From assembly GCF_000418325.1 (NCBI RefSeq), contig NC_021658.1, forward strand, positions 3,858,001-3,922,000: a DNA stretch of 64,000 nt, read 5' to 3'. Below the pieces are notes generated by a model. It was not told where the DNA came from and searched no databases. It was given only the letters and a program-made list of their open reading frames with translations. The translations under genes were made by a program, and so were the position numbers. Origin of the DNA: Sorangium cellulosum So0157-2 (lineage in GTDB: Bacteria; Myxococcota_A; Polyangia; Polyangiales; Polyangiaceae). Shown here piece by piece: positions 8,474-16,252 of the stretch (position 1 is the first letter of the stretch; every line of letters starts with the position of its first letter).

Positions 8474-10565
8474 CGCGGCCTCCAGGCGCCCCGACGTCGT
8501 CGAGGATCTCCGTCGCGTCGCGCGAGAGCGCGATGCGGATGGTCAAGAACTCGAGCGGCACGGCCAGCGCCACGTCCACCTCGGCGATGAGCCGCCCCGC
8601 CGCGACCGACGCGGGCGGGTTGAGCGCCGCGTCGCAGCGCACCGCGTAGGCCTCGGCCGGCGTCGCGCCCGCGAAGGCGCCCTGCGCGAGGAGCTCGCGC
8701 AGCGCCGCGTGGATCGCGACCCGCGCGCGCGCCTGGAGCAGCTCGTCGTTGGGCTCGAACGCGAGCTGCTCGCCCACGACCCGGAGCACGCGCCGGAGGT
8801 ACGCGAGCACGCGCGCCCCGGGGACGTAGCGGTCGGGGCCGGGGCTCCTCCGCACCGTCCGCTCGCCGAAGACCACGACCCCGCGGCCGGCGATGACCCG
8901 GATCGCGGTGACCCCGAGGTCGTTGAGATCGGCCCGGTGGCCCTCGAGGAGCGGCCGCTGGACCGCGATCGCGCCCTCGAGGCGCTCGTCGGCGAAGCGG
9001 GCCGCCGGGCCGCCCTGGCGCGTCCTCCGCGCGAGCAGCCCGGCGACGTGCCCCGACGGCGGCACGAGCGCGCTGCGCTGCCCCGGCGCGCGCGGATCGA
9101 GGATGCGGATCCACGGGTAGAGCAAGGTCCCGAGCCCGCCGGTGCGCGCCCCCGGCTCGGCCTCGAGGAGCGTGCGCTCGAGCGCCTCGGCCCGGTCGAT
9201 CGCGTCGAACACCGCCATGCCGGGCTCCGGATCGAGCAGGGCGATGCGCTCGCGGCCGTCGGCGGTGCCGGCCAGCGCGGCCACGAGCGCCCGCTGGAGC
9301 GCGCCCACGGCGGCGCCGTAGCCGGGCAGCCCGGAGGCGGGCGCCGACGCGCCGGAGCTGCCGGAGCCGCCGGGGCCCGCGCCTCCGGCGTTGCCTCCGG
9401 CGTCGAAAGCGCCCTGGCCGGCCGCCGGCCCGGGCCGCCGCCGCGGCGGGGCAGGGGGCGGGGCGCAGGGAGGGGGCGGCGGCGGCTCGGGCTCGAGCCG
9501 CACGTCGGGCCGGTCGTCGGGGCACGCCGGCTCGTCCGGCGCGAGCGGCAGCATCAGCTCGGGCGCGCAGACGATGCTCGGCGCCGGGTGGAGCGCGAGC
9601 GCCTCGAACGCCGCGAGGAACGCGGGCGCGTCGACGCCGCCGAGGTCGTCGAGCCCCCCGGAGAGCTCCGCCACGAGCTCGTCGCGCCCTGCGCCGCCCG
9701 GCGGCGCCTCGGCCGGGTCCTCCACGAAGGGAAGCTCGTCCGGGGCCGCGAGCTCGCTGCGGACGAGCGCCGACGCCGCGGGGCCCTGGAAGGCGAGCGC
9801 CCGCGCGAGCGCCGGCGCGACCGGCCGCCAGGTCGGCGGGACGGCCGGCGTCCACCAGAAGGACAGCGGCCGGCGCACGGCGAGGAAGCGCCAGAGGTAG
9901 CGCGGGTGCGACGGCAGGAGCGAGAGGTTCCGGAAGCGCTCGCGCGCGCCCGCGCCCTCGATGGTGACGTCGACCAGGGGATCGAGGCGCTCGACGAGGA
10001 GCGGCGGCCGCGGCAGGCGCGCGTCCGGGAGGGTGAGGCCCCGCCCGTACGGCGCCTCGGCGAGCAGGCCCATCGCGGCGCGCCCGCCGACCCCGGTGAT
10101 GCGGACGAGGTCCCCCGCCTGGAAGCCGCTCGACGGGGGCAGCGGCAGCCCTCCGAGCACGCGGGCGCGCCGCCGCACCGCGAGCGGCGCGCGCAGGGTC
10201 ACGCCGTTGGCCCAGGCGCCGGGAGACGAGGCCCCGAGGTCGATCCGGCGGCCGGTGGCCGGGTGCGCGGCGGTCGCCGCCCGCATCCGCGGGGAGGCGA
10301 GGCGGAACAGCACGCACGGCCCGCCGCCGTTCTGGAAGAAGCCGTGGAGGGCCAGCGGCGAGAGGGCCTGGCGCCCCGGGGCGCCGGGGATCGGGACGAA
10401 CCCGCCGTACATCGCGCGGTACTCCCCCCAGTCCTCGACGCGGACCGGGACGAGCGCCGGGCCGCGCTCGAAGATCCCGGCGAAGCCGGCGATGTCGGCC
10501 CGCAGCGCGAGCGAGAGGTCGGGCGCTCGCGCCGGTCCAACGAACTCGATCCCCGGGGCGCGCAT
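8466..10565 (-). CDS. eCIS contractile sheath protein 2 (divergent, with Pro/Gly-rich insertion)
   Basis: The protein has 699 residues. The N-terminus has IEFVGPARAPDLSLALRADI followed by AGFAGIFERGPALVPVRVED, as in sheath proteins. The C-terminal 250 residues carry LGTLLYPWIRILDPRAPGQR, ALVPPSGHVAGLLARRTR and VVFGERTVRRSPGPDRYV, the conserved sheath core. A polyproline and Gly/Ser-rich stretch (about residues 365-415) interrupts the middle and is unusual for the family. Having two sheath genes, one near the baseplate, is common in eCIS. The start lies four bases from the stop of tube 1. Confidence 0.92.
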   Translation of the reverse strand: MRAPGIEFVGPARAPDLSLALRADIAGFAGIFERGPALVPVRVEDWGEYRAMYGGFVPIPGAPGRQALSPLALHGFFQNGGGPCVLFRLASPRMRAATAAHPATGRRIDLGASSPGAWANGVTLRAPLAVRRRARVLGGLPLPPSSGFQAGDLVRITGVGGRAAMGLLAEAPYGRGLTLPDARLPRPPLLVERLDPLVDVTIEGAGARERFRNLSLLPSHPRYLWRFLAVRRPLSFWWTPAVPPTWRPVAPALARALAFQGPAASALVRSELAAPDELPFVEDPAEAPPGGAGRDELVAELSGGLDDLGGVDAPAFLAAFEALALHPAPSIVCAPELMLPLAPDEPACPDDRPDVRLEPEPPPPPPCAPPPAPPRRRPGPAAGQGAFDAGGNAGGAGPGGSGSSGASAPASGLPGYGAAVGALQRALVAALAGTADGRERIALLDPEPGMAVFDAIDRAEALERTLLEAEPGARTGGLGTLLYPWIRILDPRAPGQRSALVPPSGHVAGLLARRTRQGGPAARFADERLEGAIAVQRPLLEGHRADLNDLGVTAIRVIAGRGVVVFGERTVRRSPGPDRYVPGARVLAYLRRVLRVVGEQLAFEPNDELLQARARVAIHAALRELLAQGAFAGATPAEAYAVRCDAALNPPASVAAGRLIAEVDVALAVPLEFLTIRIALSRDATEILDDVGAPGGRDA

Positions 10566-10568
10566 ACG

Positions 10569-11024
10569 TCAACCGGGCTGGATCTCTTCGTAGGCGATCT
10601 CGAGCGACTCGACCGCCGTCTCGCTGCGGTTCGCCGCCAGCGTCGGCCCGGACCATTTCACCGGCCACGCCCGCATGAGCTTCCAGGTCGTCACGGGGGC
10701 GCTCCCCTTCTCGTCCATGAGCTGGATCGTCACGGACGCCCCGGTGCGGTCGCCGTCGGCGAGGCCCTCGATCACGCGCCTGCGCCAGTTGAAGAGATCG
10801 GAGGCCCCCGCCTTGAGCACCCCGCGCCGCAGCACGAGGTTCGGCTTCTTGGAGAGCCCCGGGATCTTCTGCGTCTCGTCGGGCTTCATCTCCCCGCTCC
10901 GGTACTCGACGACGTCCTGCTCGGTCTCGAGCCCGCTCACCTCCGAGAACCCTCCGGTGATGGACGCGCCGCCACCCTGGATCTCGACCTTGAAATTGAA
11001 TGCGTTGTAAGGAGCCCTCGGCAT
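10569..11024 (-). CDS. eCIS inner tube protein 1 (Afp1-type, main tube)
   Basis: The protein has 151 residues, standard for tube subunits. It reads APYNAFNFKVEIQGGGASIT, then GFSEVSGLETEQDVVEYRSG and KPNLVLRRGVLKAGASDLF, closing with KWSGPTLAANRSETAVESLE. This is the hexameric ring that stacks inside the sheath to form the delivery conduit. The ATG at 11024 has a GAGGA ribosome site. The gene sits between the two sheath genes, the usual arrangement, and is likely among the most strongly expressed in the operon. Confidence 0.96.
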   Translation of the reverse strand: MPRAPYNAFNFKVEIQGGGASITGGFSEVSGLETEQDVVEYRSGEMKPDETQKIPGLSKKPNLVLRRGVLKAGASDLFNWRRRVIEGLADGDRTGASVTIQLMDEKGSAPVTTWKLMRAWPVKWSGPTLAANRSETAVESLEIAYEEIQPG

Positions 11025-11042
11025 GATCCTGTCCTCTCTTCG

Positions 11043-13202
11043 CTAGGTCGCGGGTGCGGTGGCGGTGAACTGGCCGATGCGGAAGATCACGAACTCCGCG
11101 GGGCGGCTCGGAGAGACGCCGATCTCGCAGACGAGCCGCCCGTTCGCGATGTCCTCGTCCGACATGGTGGAGCGGTCGACCTTCACGTAATAGGCGTCCT
11201 CCGCCCGCGCGCCGAGCAGCGCGCCCTCGCGCCACCGGGCGTCGAGGAACGTCTCGACGGTGCGCTTCACCTGGCCCCAGAGGTCGGGCCCGTTCGGCTC
11301 GAACACGACCCACTGCGTCCCCCGGTCGATCGATCGCTCGAGGAAGACGAACAGGCGGCGCACGTTGAGGTACTTCCACTGCGGATCGCTCGAGAGCGTG
11401 CGCGCGCCCCAGATGCGGATGCCGCGCTCCTGCGCGCGGAAGTCGCGCAGGGCGTCGATGCCCTCGGGGTTCAAGATCTCCTGGTCCCCGTGGGTGACCT
11501 GCGCGGCGAGGCCGGTCGCGCCGCGGGCGATCTCGTTGGCCGGCGCCTTGTGCACCCCCCGCTCGGCGTCGTTGCGCGCGTAGACCCCGAGGACGATCCC
11601 GCTCGGCGGCGCCAGGATCGTCTCCCCCGTGCGCGGGTCCATGACCTGCACCCAGGGGTAGTAGAGGGCCGCGTAGGACGAGTCGAAGGTGCCGCGGTGC
11701 TCGCGGATCCCCGCGATGTCCGCGTCCCTCGGCCCGTCGAGCACGGCGACGCGGTACCTCAGCAGCTCGGCGTGCTGGACGAGCGCGGCCTGGACGTTCG
11801 TGCTCGTGACGCCGGGCACGCAGACGACCGCGATCTCCTCCTCCTGGGCGAGCGCGGCGATGCCCGTGGGGTTCTTGCCGGCGGGCTCGCCGACGTAGTC
11901 GATGTCCGTCGGGAGCGCGTCCGGCTGGCCGACCGCGATGCCCGGGGCCGGCCCGAGGGGCTCGGCGGCGCCGGTCGCGGTGGTCGGGTGCGACGCCATC
12001 GGGGCGGCGGGGTCATACGGCGGCGTCGGGACCTGATCGGACAGCGGCGCGTCGCCGGACGTCGCCGGGGGCGCGAGCATCACGAGCCGCGAGCGCTTCT
12101 GGAGCGCCCACCAGGCCGAGCGGGTCGCGTTGAACTCGTCCCGCTGGGCGGGGGTCATCCCGAGCGGCGGCTCCCCCGCTGGATCCATGTACCACCACGA
12201 GCCGCGGAATCGCTCGAGCTCGGTGCGCCACGACACGAGGATCTCGACCTCCGCGACCGCCGCCGTGATCCTGGCCCCCGCCGCGGCGGCGAGGCCCTCG
12301 GACGGCGCGAGGATCAACGTATCGCCGACGACGCGGCGGACGGTCGCGTACGCCGTCGTCACCGCGCCGCTGGTGCGCGCCGCGCCCCCCTCGTCCCCGG
12401 GCTCCGAGGTGATCTCGATGGCGGCGCCCGGGTAGAACGTCGCCGCGGACGCCACCCGGAGCCGGGGGCCGCGCTCGCCCTCCGCCTCGCCTTCGCCGGG
12501 CTCGAGCGGCCCCGTCACCGCCACGCGCGGCCCGCTCGCGGGGCGGATCTGGACGCGCACGTCCTCGCCCCACACGCCGGGCTCGCGCGCGTAGAGGATC
12601 GTGTCGCTCGGCCCGACCGCCTCCGTCAGCCGGACGAAGGCGCTCTCCACCCGCAGCGGCTGCGCCAGCCTGCCCGCGAGGCGGACGACGCCCGTCCTCG
12701 GCTCGACCCCCGCGACCTCGATGCCGGCCTCGCCGCCGGCCCCCCCGGCCGCGTCGGGCAGGACGCGGCTGGTCCCCGCCCGGTACCCGCGCAGCGACGT
12801 CACGTAAATCCGCTCGGCGCCGCTCGGCGCGCTGGCGCGGAGGCGGGCGACGGCGCCGGTGCCGAGCCTCAGACGCCGGTGATCGTCGGCGCGCCGCTCC
12901 GGCGCCGCGGAGCGCCATCCGAAGCTCCGGACGACGAAGGCGCGTTTGCCGCCGTTGTCGAAGAAATGGCGGATGGCCAGCGGGAGGTAGCCGTGGAGGT
13001 AGCCCTGCCCTTCCCGCGGGCGCAGGTAGCTGCCGAAGCGTCGCTCGAACTCGCCGAAGCTCGTGACGAGGATCGGCGGGCCGCCGACGGGGCCGCGCTC
13101 CGTCATCCCCACGAGGCCCACGGTGCTCGTGGAGACGCCCTCGATGACGCGCGGGCCGGGCCGCTCTTCAACGTAGACACCAGGCGCGAGATATTCAGGC
13201 AT
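11043..13202 (-). CDS. eCIS contractile sheath protein 1 (main sheath)
   Basis: The protein has 719 residues. It begins with EYLAPGVYVEERPGPRVIEG and a GVSTSTVGLVGMTERGPVGG run, the canonical phage tail-sheath start. The last 150 residues contain ERGIRIWGARTLSSDPQWKY, NVRRLFVFLERSIDRGTQWV and EIGVSPSRPAEFVIFRIGQF, the conserved interlocking C-terminal arm. Residues of about 130-330 form variable surface domains. The sheath contracts to drive the tube through a target membrane. The start is an ATG nine bases after the preceding stop. No truncation is visible. Confidence 0.96.
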   Translation of the reverse strand: MPEYLAPGVYVEERPGPRVIEGVSTSTVGLVGMTERGPVGGPPILVTSFGEFERRFGSYLRPREGQGYLHGYLPLAIRHFFDNGGKRAFVVRSFGWRSAAPERRADDHRRLRLGTGAVARLRASAPSGAERIYVTSLRGYRAGTSRVLPDAAGGAGGEAGIEVAGVEPRTGVVRLAGRLAQPLRVESAFVRLTEAVGPSDTILYAREPGVWGEDVRVQIRPASGPRVAVTGPLEPGEGEAEGERGPRLRVASAATFYPGAAIEITSEPGDEGGAARTSGAVTTAYATVRRVVGDTLILAPSEGLAAAAGARITAAVAEVEILVSWRTELERFRGSWWYMDPAGEPPLGMTPAQRDEFNATRSAWWALQKRSRLVMLAPPATSGDAPLSDQVPTPPYDPAAPMASHPTTATGAAEPLGPAPGIAVGQPDALPTDIDYVGEPAGKNPTGIAALAQEEEIAVVCVPGVTSTNVQAALVQHAELLRYRVAVLDGPRDADIAGIREHRGTFDSSYAALYYPWVQVMDPRTGETILAPPSGIVLGVYARNDAERGVHKAPANEIARGATGLAAQVTHGDQEILNPEGIDALRDFRAQERGIRIWGARTLSSDPQWKYLNVRRLFVFLERSIDRGTQWVVFEPNGPDLWGQVKRTVETFLDARWREGALLGARAEDAYYVKVDRSTMSDEDIANGRLVCEIGVSPSRPAEFVIFRIGQFTATAPAT

Positions 13203-13211
13203 GTTGCTCCT

Positions 13212-13817
13212 TCAGGGCACCACGATGAGCGGCGCCACGTGAGTCCTGTGCGGAATGACGTCCTCGATCTCGACGCGCGCGACGCCCGAGGCGTGCGCGA
13301 CAGCGAGCGTGACCGCGCTCCGAGACCGCTTCTCCGGGACGTAAACGACGTATCGCCCGCGCGCGTCGACCGGCACCCGGTGGCCCGGCACCGCGGGATC
13401 CGGGTCGATGAGCCTGACATGGAGCCCCGCGCCCGGCGCCCCCGAGCTGCGCACGATCGTGCCGAGGAGGAGCGTGTCGTCCGCGGCAAAGGGGTAGTCG
13501 GCGCTCCGGTGGAGGCGCACGCAGACTGGCCACGATCCTGGCGATCGCGCGCGCGCGCGGCGGGGCACGTAGCCGGCGGCGCGGATCTCGACCGGATGGA
13601 TGCCGGCGGGCACGTCGAGCACCACGACGTCGCCGCTCCGGTTGCGGGCGGTGGCGAAGAACCCCGGCTCGGCGTCGGGGCCCGGCCAGGGCCGCGGCGC
13701 GCCGCCCGAGGGCGGGAGCGCGCTGCCCGGCCTGGGCACGAGGACCGCGAGCGCCGGGGCGTCCCCGAGCGGCGCGTCCGTCGAGGTATCGCGCACCCGG
13801 AAGCCGAGGTACGGCAT
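13212..13817 (-). CDS. eCIS-cluster hypothetical protein (carboxypeptidase-regulatory-like fold suspected)
   Basis: The protein has 201 residues starting at the ATG at 13817, which overlaps the DUF4255 stop as TGATG. The frame also continues upstream but that part is antisense to no homologous product and belongs to the shadow of DUF4255. It begins PYLGFRVRDTSTDAPLGDAP. It has phrases such as VVLDVPAGIHPVEIRAAGY and GLHVRLIDPDPAVPGH, with the rhythm of beta-sandwich carboxypeptidase-regulatory repeats. I do not recognise the family. Its place between the DUF4255 gene and the main sheath suggests an assembly or surface role. Confidence 0.72.
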   Translation of the reverse strand: MPYLGFRVRDTSTDAPLGDAPALAVLVPRPGSALPPSGGAPRPWPGPDAEPGFFATARNRSGDVVVLDVPAGIHPVEIRAAGYVPRRARARSPGSWPVCVRLHRSADYPFAADDTLLLGTIVRSSGAPGAGLHVRLIDPDPAVPGHRVPVDARGRYVVYVPEKRSRSAVTLAVAHASGVARVEIEDVIPHRTHVAPLIVVP

Positions 13818-14419
13818 CACTTGACCTCCACGGCGACGCGCCGCTCGCGCACGAGCGGCTCGCGGGTCGCCCGGCGCGACGCGATAGGCACGCTGCGGGC
13901 CCGGTAATAGAGGGCCAGCTTGAAGCGCTTGAACCCGAACGCCGACCAGAGCCTGACCTGCTCCTCGATGGGCAGGTTCACGAGCGCGAGCTCCACCGCC
14001 TCGCCGCGCTCCCACGCGGGGCCGAGCTGCGGCGCCGCGATCGTCGGGGCGTCGTTCAGCACGCGCAGGACGTCTCCGAGGAGCTGCTGCTCCTCGTCGG
14101 CCGTCGCCGCCCACGCGCAGATCATGTAATCGAGGTCGATCGCCAGGGGCGGTTGCACGATCTCCGCCTGCCCGGCCGGCCGCGCGCGCGTCACGGGCGG
14201 CTGGTTCATGAGGTAGGGGTTCTCCTGGAGGTTGAAGAGGAAGATCGTGATCCGCGGCGGCGGAACAGGGTCCGGGAGCAGGTCGAGCGACTCGACGCGG
14301 ATCTGGCTGGCCGAGATGGGCAGCACGGAGAGCTCCTCCTGGAGCAGCCGCTGCAGCGCCCGGCTCGTCTCGAAGATCGCGTGCGCGTCGGCCATGGGTC
14401 GCAGCCCAGTTTCAAGCAT
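13817..14419 (-). CDS. DUF4255 protein, eCIS terminator/cap-type (Afp16-like)
   Basis: The protein has 200 residues. It has AIFETSRALQRLLQEELSVL, then ITIFLFNLQENPYLMNQPP and IDLDYMICAWAATADEEQQL with a LGDVLRVLNDAPTIAAPQL stretch, the hallmark of DUF4255 proteins. In eCIS clusters this family corresponds to the tail-terminator Afp16/Pvc16 that caps the particle distal to the baseplate. The ATG at 14419 has GAGGG eight bases upstream. An ATG at 14395 is an alternative without a ribosome site. This is the first gene of the operon, so its promoter should lie in 14420-14605. Confidence 0.9.
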   Translation of the reverse strand: MLETGLRPMADAHAIFETSRALQRLLQEELSVLPISASQIRVESLDLLPDPVPPPRITIFLFNLQENPYLMNQPPVTRARPAGQAEIVQPPLAIDLDYMICAWAATADEEQQLLGDVLRVLNDAPTIAAPQLGPAWERGEAVELALVNLPIEEQVRLWSAFGFKRFKLALYYRARSVPIASRRATREPLVRERRVAVEVK

Positions 14420-14605
14420 CGGGCCAGCCCTCGGGCCGTCGAGGAGCCCTGTTTCGCGTGCCTCCGGGGAGCCGCCGTTGCGCGGTGCAACCGACGTTGC
14501 GTTGCGATGACGGCCGCGTCGCGGCGGACCACGCGGGGCGTACTGCAGTTCGTCCGATGCAGAGCGTCGCCGCGCAGGACCCTCGTTACGGGCTCGTCCT
14601 TCCCA
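14420..14605. promoter_or_regulatory. Upstream region of the eCIS operon
   Basis: These 186 bases separate the first eCIS gene from the stop of the upstream membrane protein, which runs in the same direction. I found no convincing -35/-10 or sigma-54 element and no run of T that would end the upstream gene, so read-through from the sigma-factor operon cannot be excluded. A pair of GCGTTGCG/GTTGCGCGG-like short repeats near 14478-14508 is the only pattern. Confidence 0.3.
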
Positions 14606-15451
14606 TCATCGCGGGTCGCCCCTCAGCTCCGGCACGAGGACCTCGATCCGGCGGCGGTAGGCCGAGCTCGGGTGCTCCGCGACGAAGCGATCCGCGCGGG
14701 CGCGCGCCTCGCCGCCGCGGCCGAGCGCCTTCAAGGCGCCGATCGCGATCACCTCGCGCTCCTGGGAGAGCGCGCCGCCCGGGAAGCGCGCGCGGTGGAC
14801 GTCGGTGAGCGCGAGCGCCTCGGCGGGGCGCGCGCCGAGCGCGTCCTGCGCGCGCTGCAGCAGGCCGGTCTCCGTCTCGGCGTCGGGCAGCGCCGCCTGC
14901 GCCCCGCCCCCCGCCACGTTCGCGTCGGTCGCCGGGGCGGGCGCGCGCGGGGGCGCCGGCGCGCTCGCCGGAGGGCGCGGCGGCTCCGGATCGGGCTCGC
15001 GCGCCGGCGGCGCCGCCGGGGGGGCGTCCGCGGCGATGGCCGGCGCTTCCGCGACGGGGGCGGCGGTGGGCGCCGCTTTCGGCGCGGTCGCGACCGCCGC
15101 GGCGGGGGGCGGCCCGGGCGGCGGCTGCGAGCGCGACGGCATGAGCCACACGGCCCCGACGAGCACGGCGCCCACGGCCGCGCCGATCGCCAGGCCGGAG
15201 AGGACCGTCGGCGGCGCGGCGTCCACGGCTGGAGCGAGCAGTCCTCGTACGTGGCCGCCCGACGGCGCGGCCGGGCCGCCCGACGGCGCGGCCGGGCCGC
15301 CCGACGGGCCTGGCCCTCCGAGCGGGAGCCGCGCCGCGAGCCGCGCCAGCCGGACCTCGTCCGGCCCGTCGCGCCGCGCGGCCTCGAGGCCGAGCCGGAG
15401 CGCGTCCGGGCTGCCGTCCGCGTCGATCAACCTGCGAAGCTCGTCGCTCAT
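14606..15451 (-). CDS. Single-pass membrane protein co-transcribed with ECF sigma factor (putative anti-sigma partner)
   Basis: The protein has 281 residues. It starts MSDELRRLIDADGSPDALRL, then has a short GGPAAPSGG repeat, then one membrane span VLSGLAIGAAVGAVLVGAVW at about residues 85-105. A long Ala/Pro-rich linker follows. The final 90 residues form helices like a tetratricopeptide unit (ALALTDVHRARFPGGALSQE, AIGALKALGRGGEARARA). The ATG overlaps the sigma-factor stop as ATGA, so the two are made together. This architecture is common for anti-sigma-like partners in myxobacteria, but no HXXXCXXC zinc motif is present. The regulatory role is inferred from the pairing. Confidence 0.8.
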   Translation of the reverse strand: MSDELRRLIDADGSPDALRLGLEAARRDGPDEVRLARLAARLPLGGPGPSGGPAAPSGGPAAPSGGHVRGLLAPAVDAAPPTVLSGLAIGAAVGAVLVGAVWLMPSRSQPPPGPPPAAAVATAPKAAPTAAPVAEAPAIAADAPPAAPPAREPDPEPPRPPASAPAPPRAPAPATDANVAGGGAQAALPDAETETGLLQRAQDALGARPAEALALTDVHRARFPGGALSQEREVIAIGALKALGRGGEARARADRFVAEHPSSAYRRRIEVLVPELRGDPR

Positions 15452-15987
15452 GCGCTGCTCCTCGCGGTCAGCCGCGCGGCCCCGGCCGGCGCCGCGACGA
15501 GCACCTGCCGGCGCATCGTCGCCTCGATCTGCGCCCGCGCCGCGCGCAGCCGCGAGTACGCCGTCTGCAGCGGACACCCCGCCGCCTGCGCGATCTCCGC
15601 CATCGGCAGCTGCTCGATCTCGTACAGGACGAACACGGCGCGCTTGTCGTCGTCGAGCTGATCGAGCGCCGCGTCGAGCCGATCGAGCGCGCGGCGGCGG
15701 TCGAGCGTCTCGTCCTGCGGCGCCGCCATGATCTGCTCGGGGACGGCGCCCGCCACCTCCTCGCGCCTCCGGTGCGGCCGCCGCCGGTACTCCGACGCGA
15801 GCCGCAGGCAGATGCCGTAGAGCCATGTGCGCAGCGCCGAGCTGCCATCGAAGGTGTCGAGCTTCCGGTGGACCACGAGGAACACTTCTTGGCAGACGTC
15901 CTCGACGTCGGCGTCGCGAACGCCGAGCCTTCGCAGCACGCGCCAGACGTAGGCCGCGTTCTCTTCGAAAATCTGCTGGAGGGTCAT
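15448..15987 (-). CDS. ECF RNA polymerase sigma factor
   Basis: The protein has 179 residues. Region 2 is seen as VWRVLRRLGVRDADVEDVCQ followed by EVFLVVHRKLDTFDGSSALR and TWLYGICLRLASEYRRR. Region 4 is LDQLDDDKRAVFVLYEIEQL then PMAEIAQAAGCPLQTAYSRL, a sigma-70 helix-turn-helix. It would direct transcription in response to a signal relayed by the membrane partner downstream. It is divergent from the FHA sigma-54 activator at 16253, with 265 bases between the starts. Its position just upstream of the eCIS operon, on the same strand, makes it a possible regulator of that operon. Confidence 0.93.
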   Translation of the reverse strand: MTLQQIFEENAAYVWRVLRRLGVRDADVEDVCQEVFLVVHRKLDTFDGSSALRTWLYGICLRLASEYRRRPHRRREEVAGAVPEQIMAAPQDETLDRRRALDRLDAALDQLDDDKRAVFVLYEIEQLPMAEIAQAAGCPLQTAYSRLRAARAQIEATMRRQVLVAAPAGAARLTARSSA

Positions 15988-16252
15988 CCGGAGGGGCCGA
16001 GGCAGGGACGCCCGCGGCCCTCCCTGGATGGCCCGGGGGGCGAGCCTTTATCAAGGAAAGTGAACGTCGAGAAAGACGTCGACCGTCCCCGCCAGCGGGG
16101 CCGCCCGGAAGACCTGGCGGTCCCGGTCCTGTGCAGCGATGTGGTAAAAAGTGTCCCGCGCGAGCGGGGTCGCACGGAAGGCACGGAACCGACGCCACGA
16201 GAGCCGGTGTGGGCGGAACAAAGCATGTGCCGCGCGGAGGATGTTTGGTAGT
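15988..16252. promoter_or_regulatory. Divergent promoter region, ECF sigma factor / FHA activator
   Basis: This 265-base gap must hold the promoters of both flanking genes. It is less GC-rich near 16045-16075 (TTTATCAAGGAAAGTGAACG) and near 16140-16150, where AT-rich patches could act as -10 regions. I cannot assign hexamers with confidence and see no dyad symmetry that stands out. Confidence 0.35.

Noticed and set aside
8457..13907. Plus-strand open frame of over 1800 codons opposite the sheath genes
   Set aside because: It lacks any natural protein pattern and is antisense to two sheath and one tube gene with strong family signatures.
14460..14510. Sigma-54 promoter for the eCIS operon
   Set aside because: A GTTGC/GCAA pattern at the right distance is present on the minus strand near 14490, but the invariant GG of the -24 element is missing.
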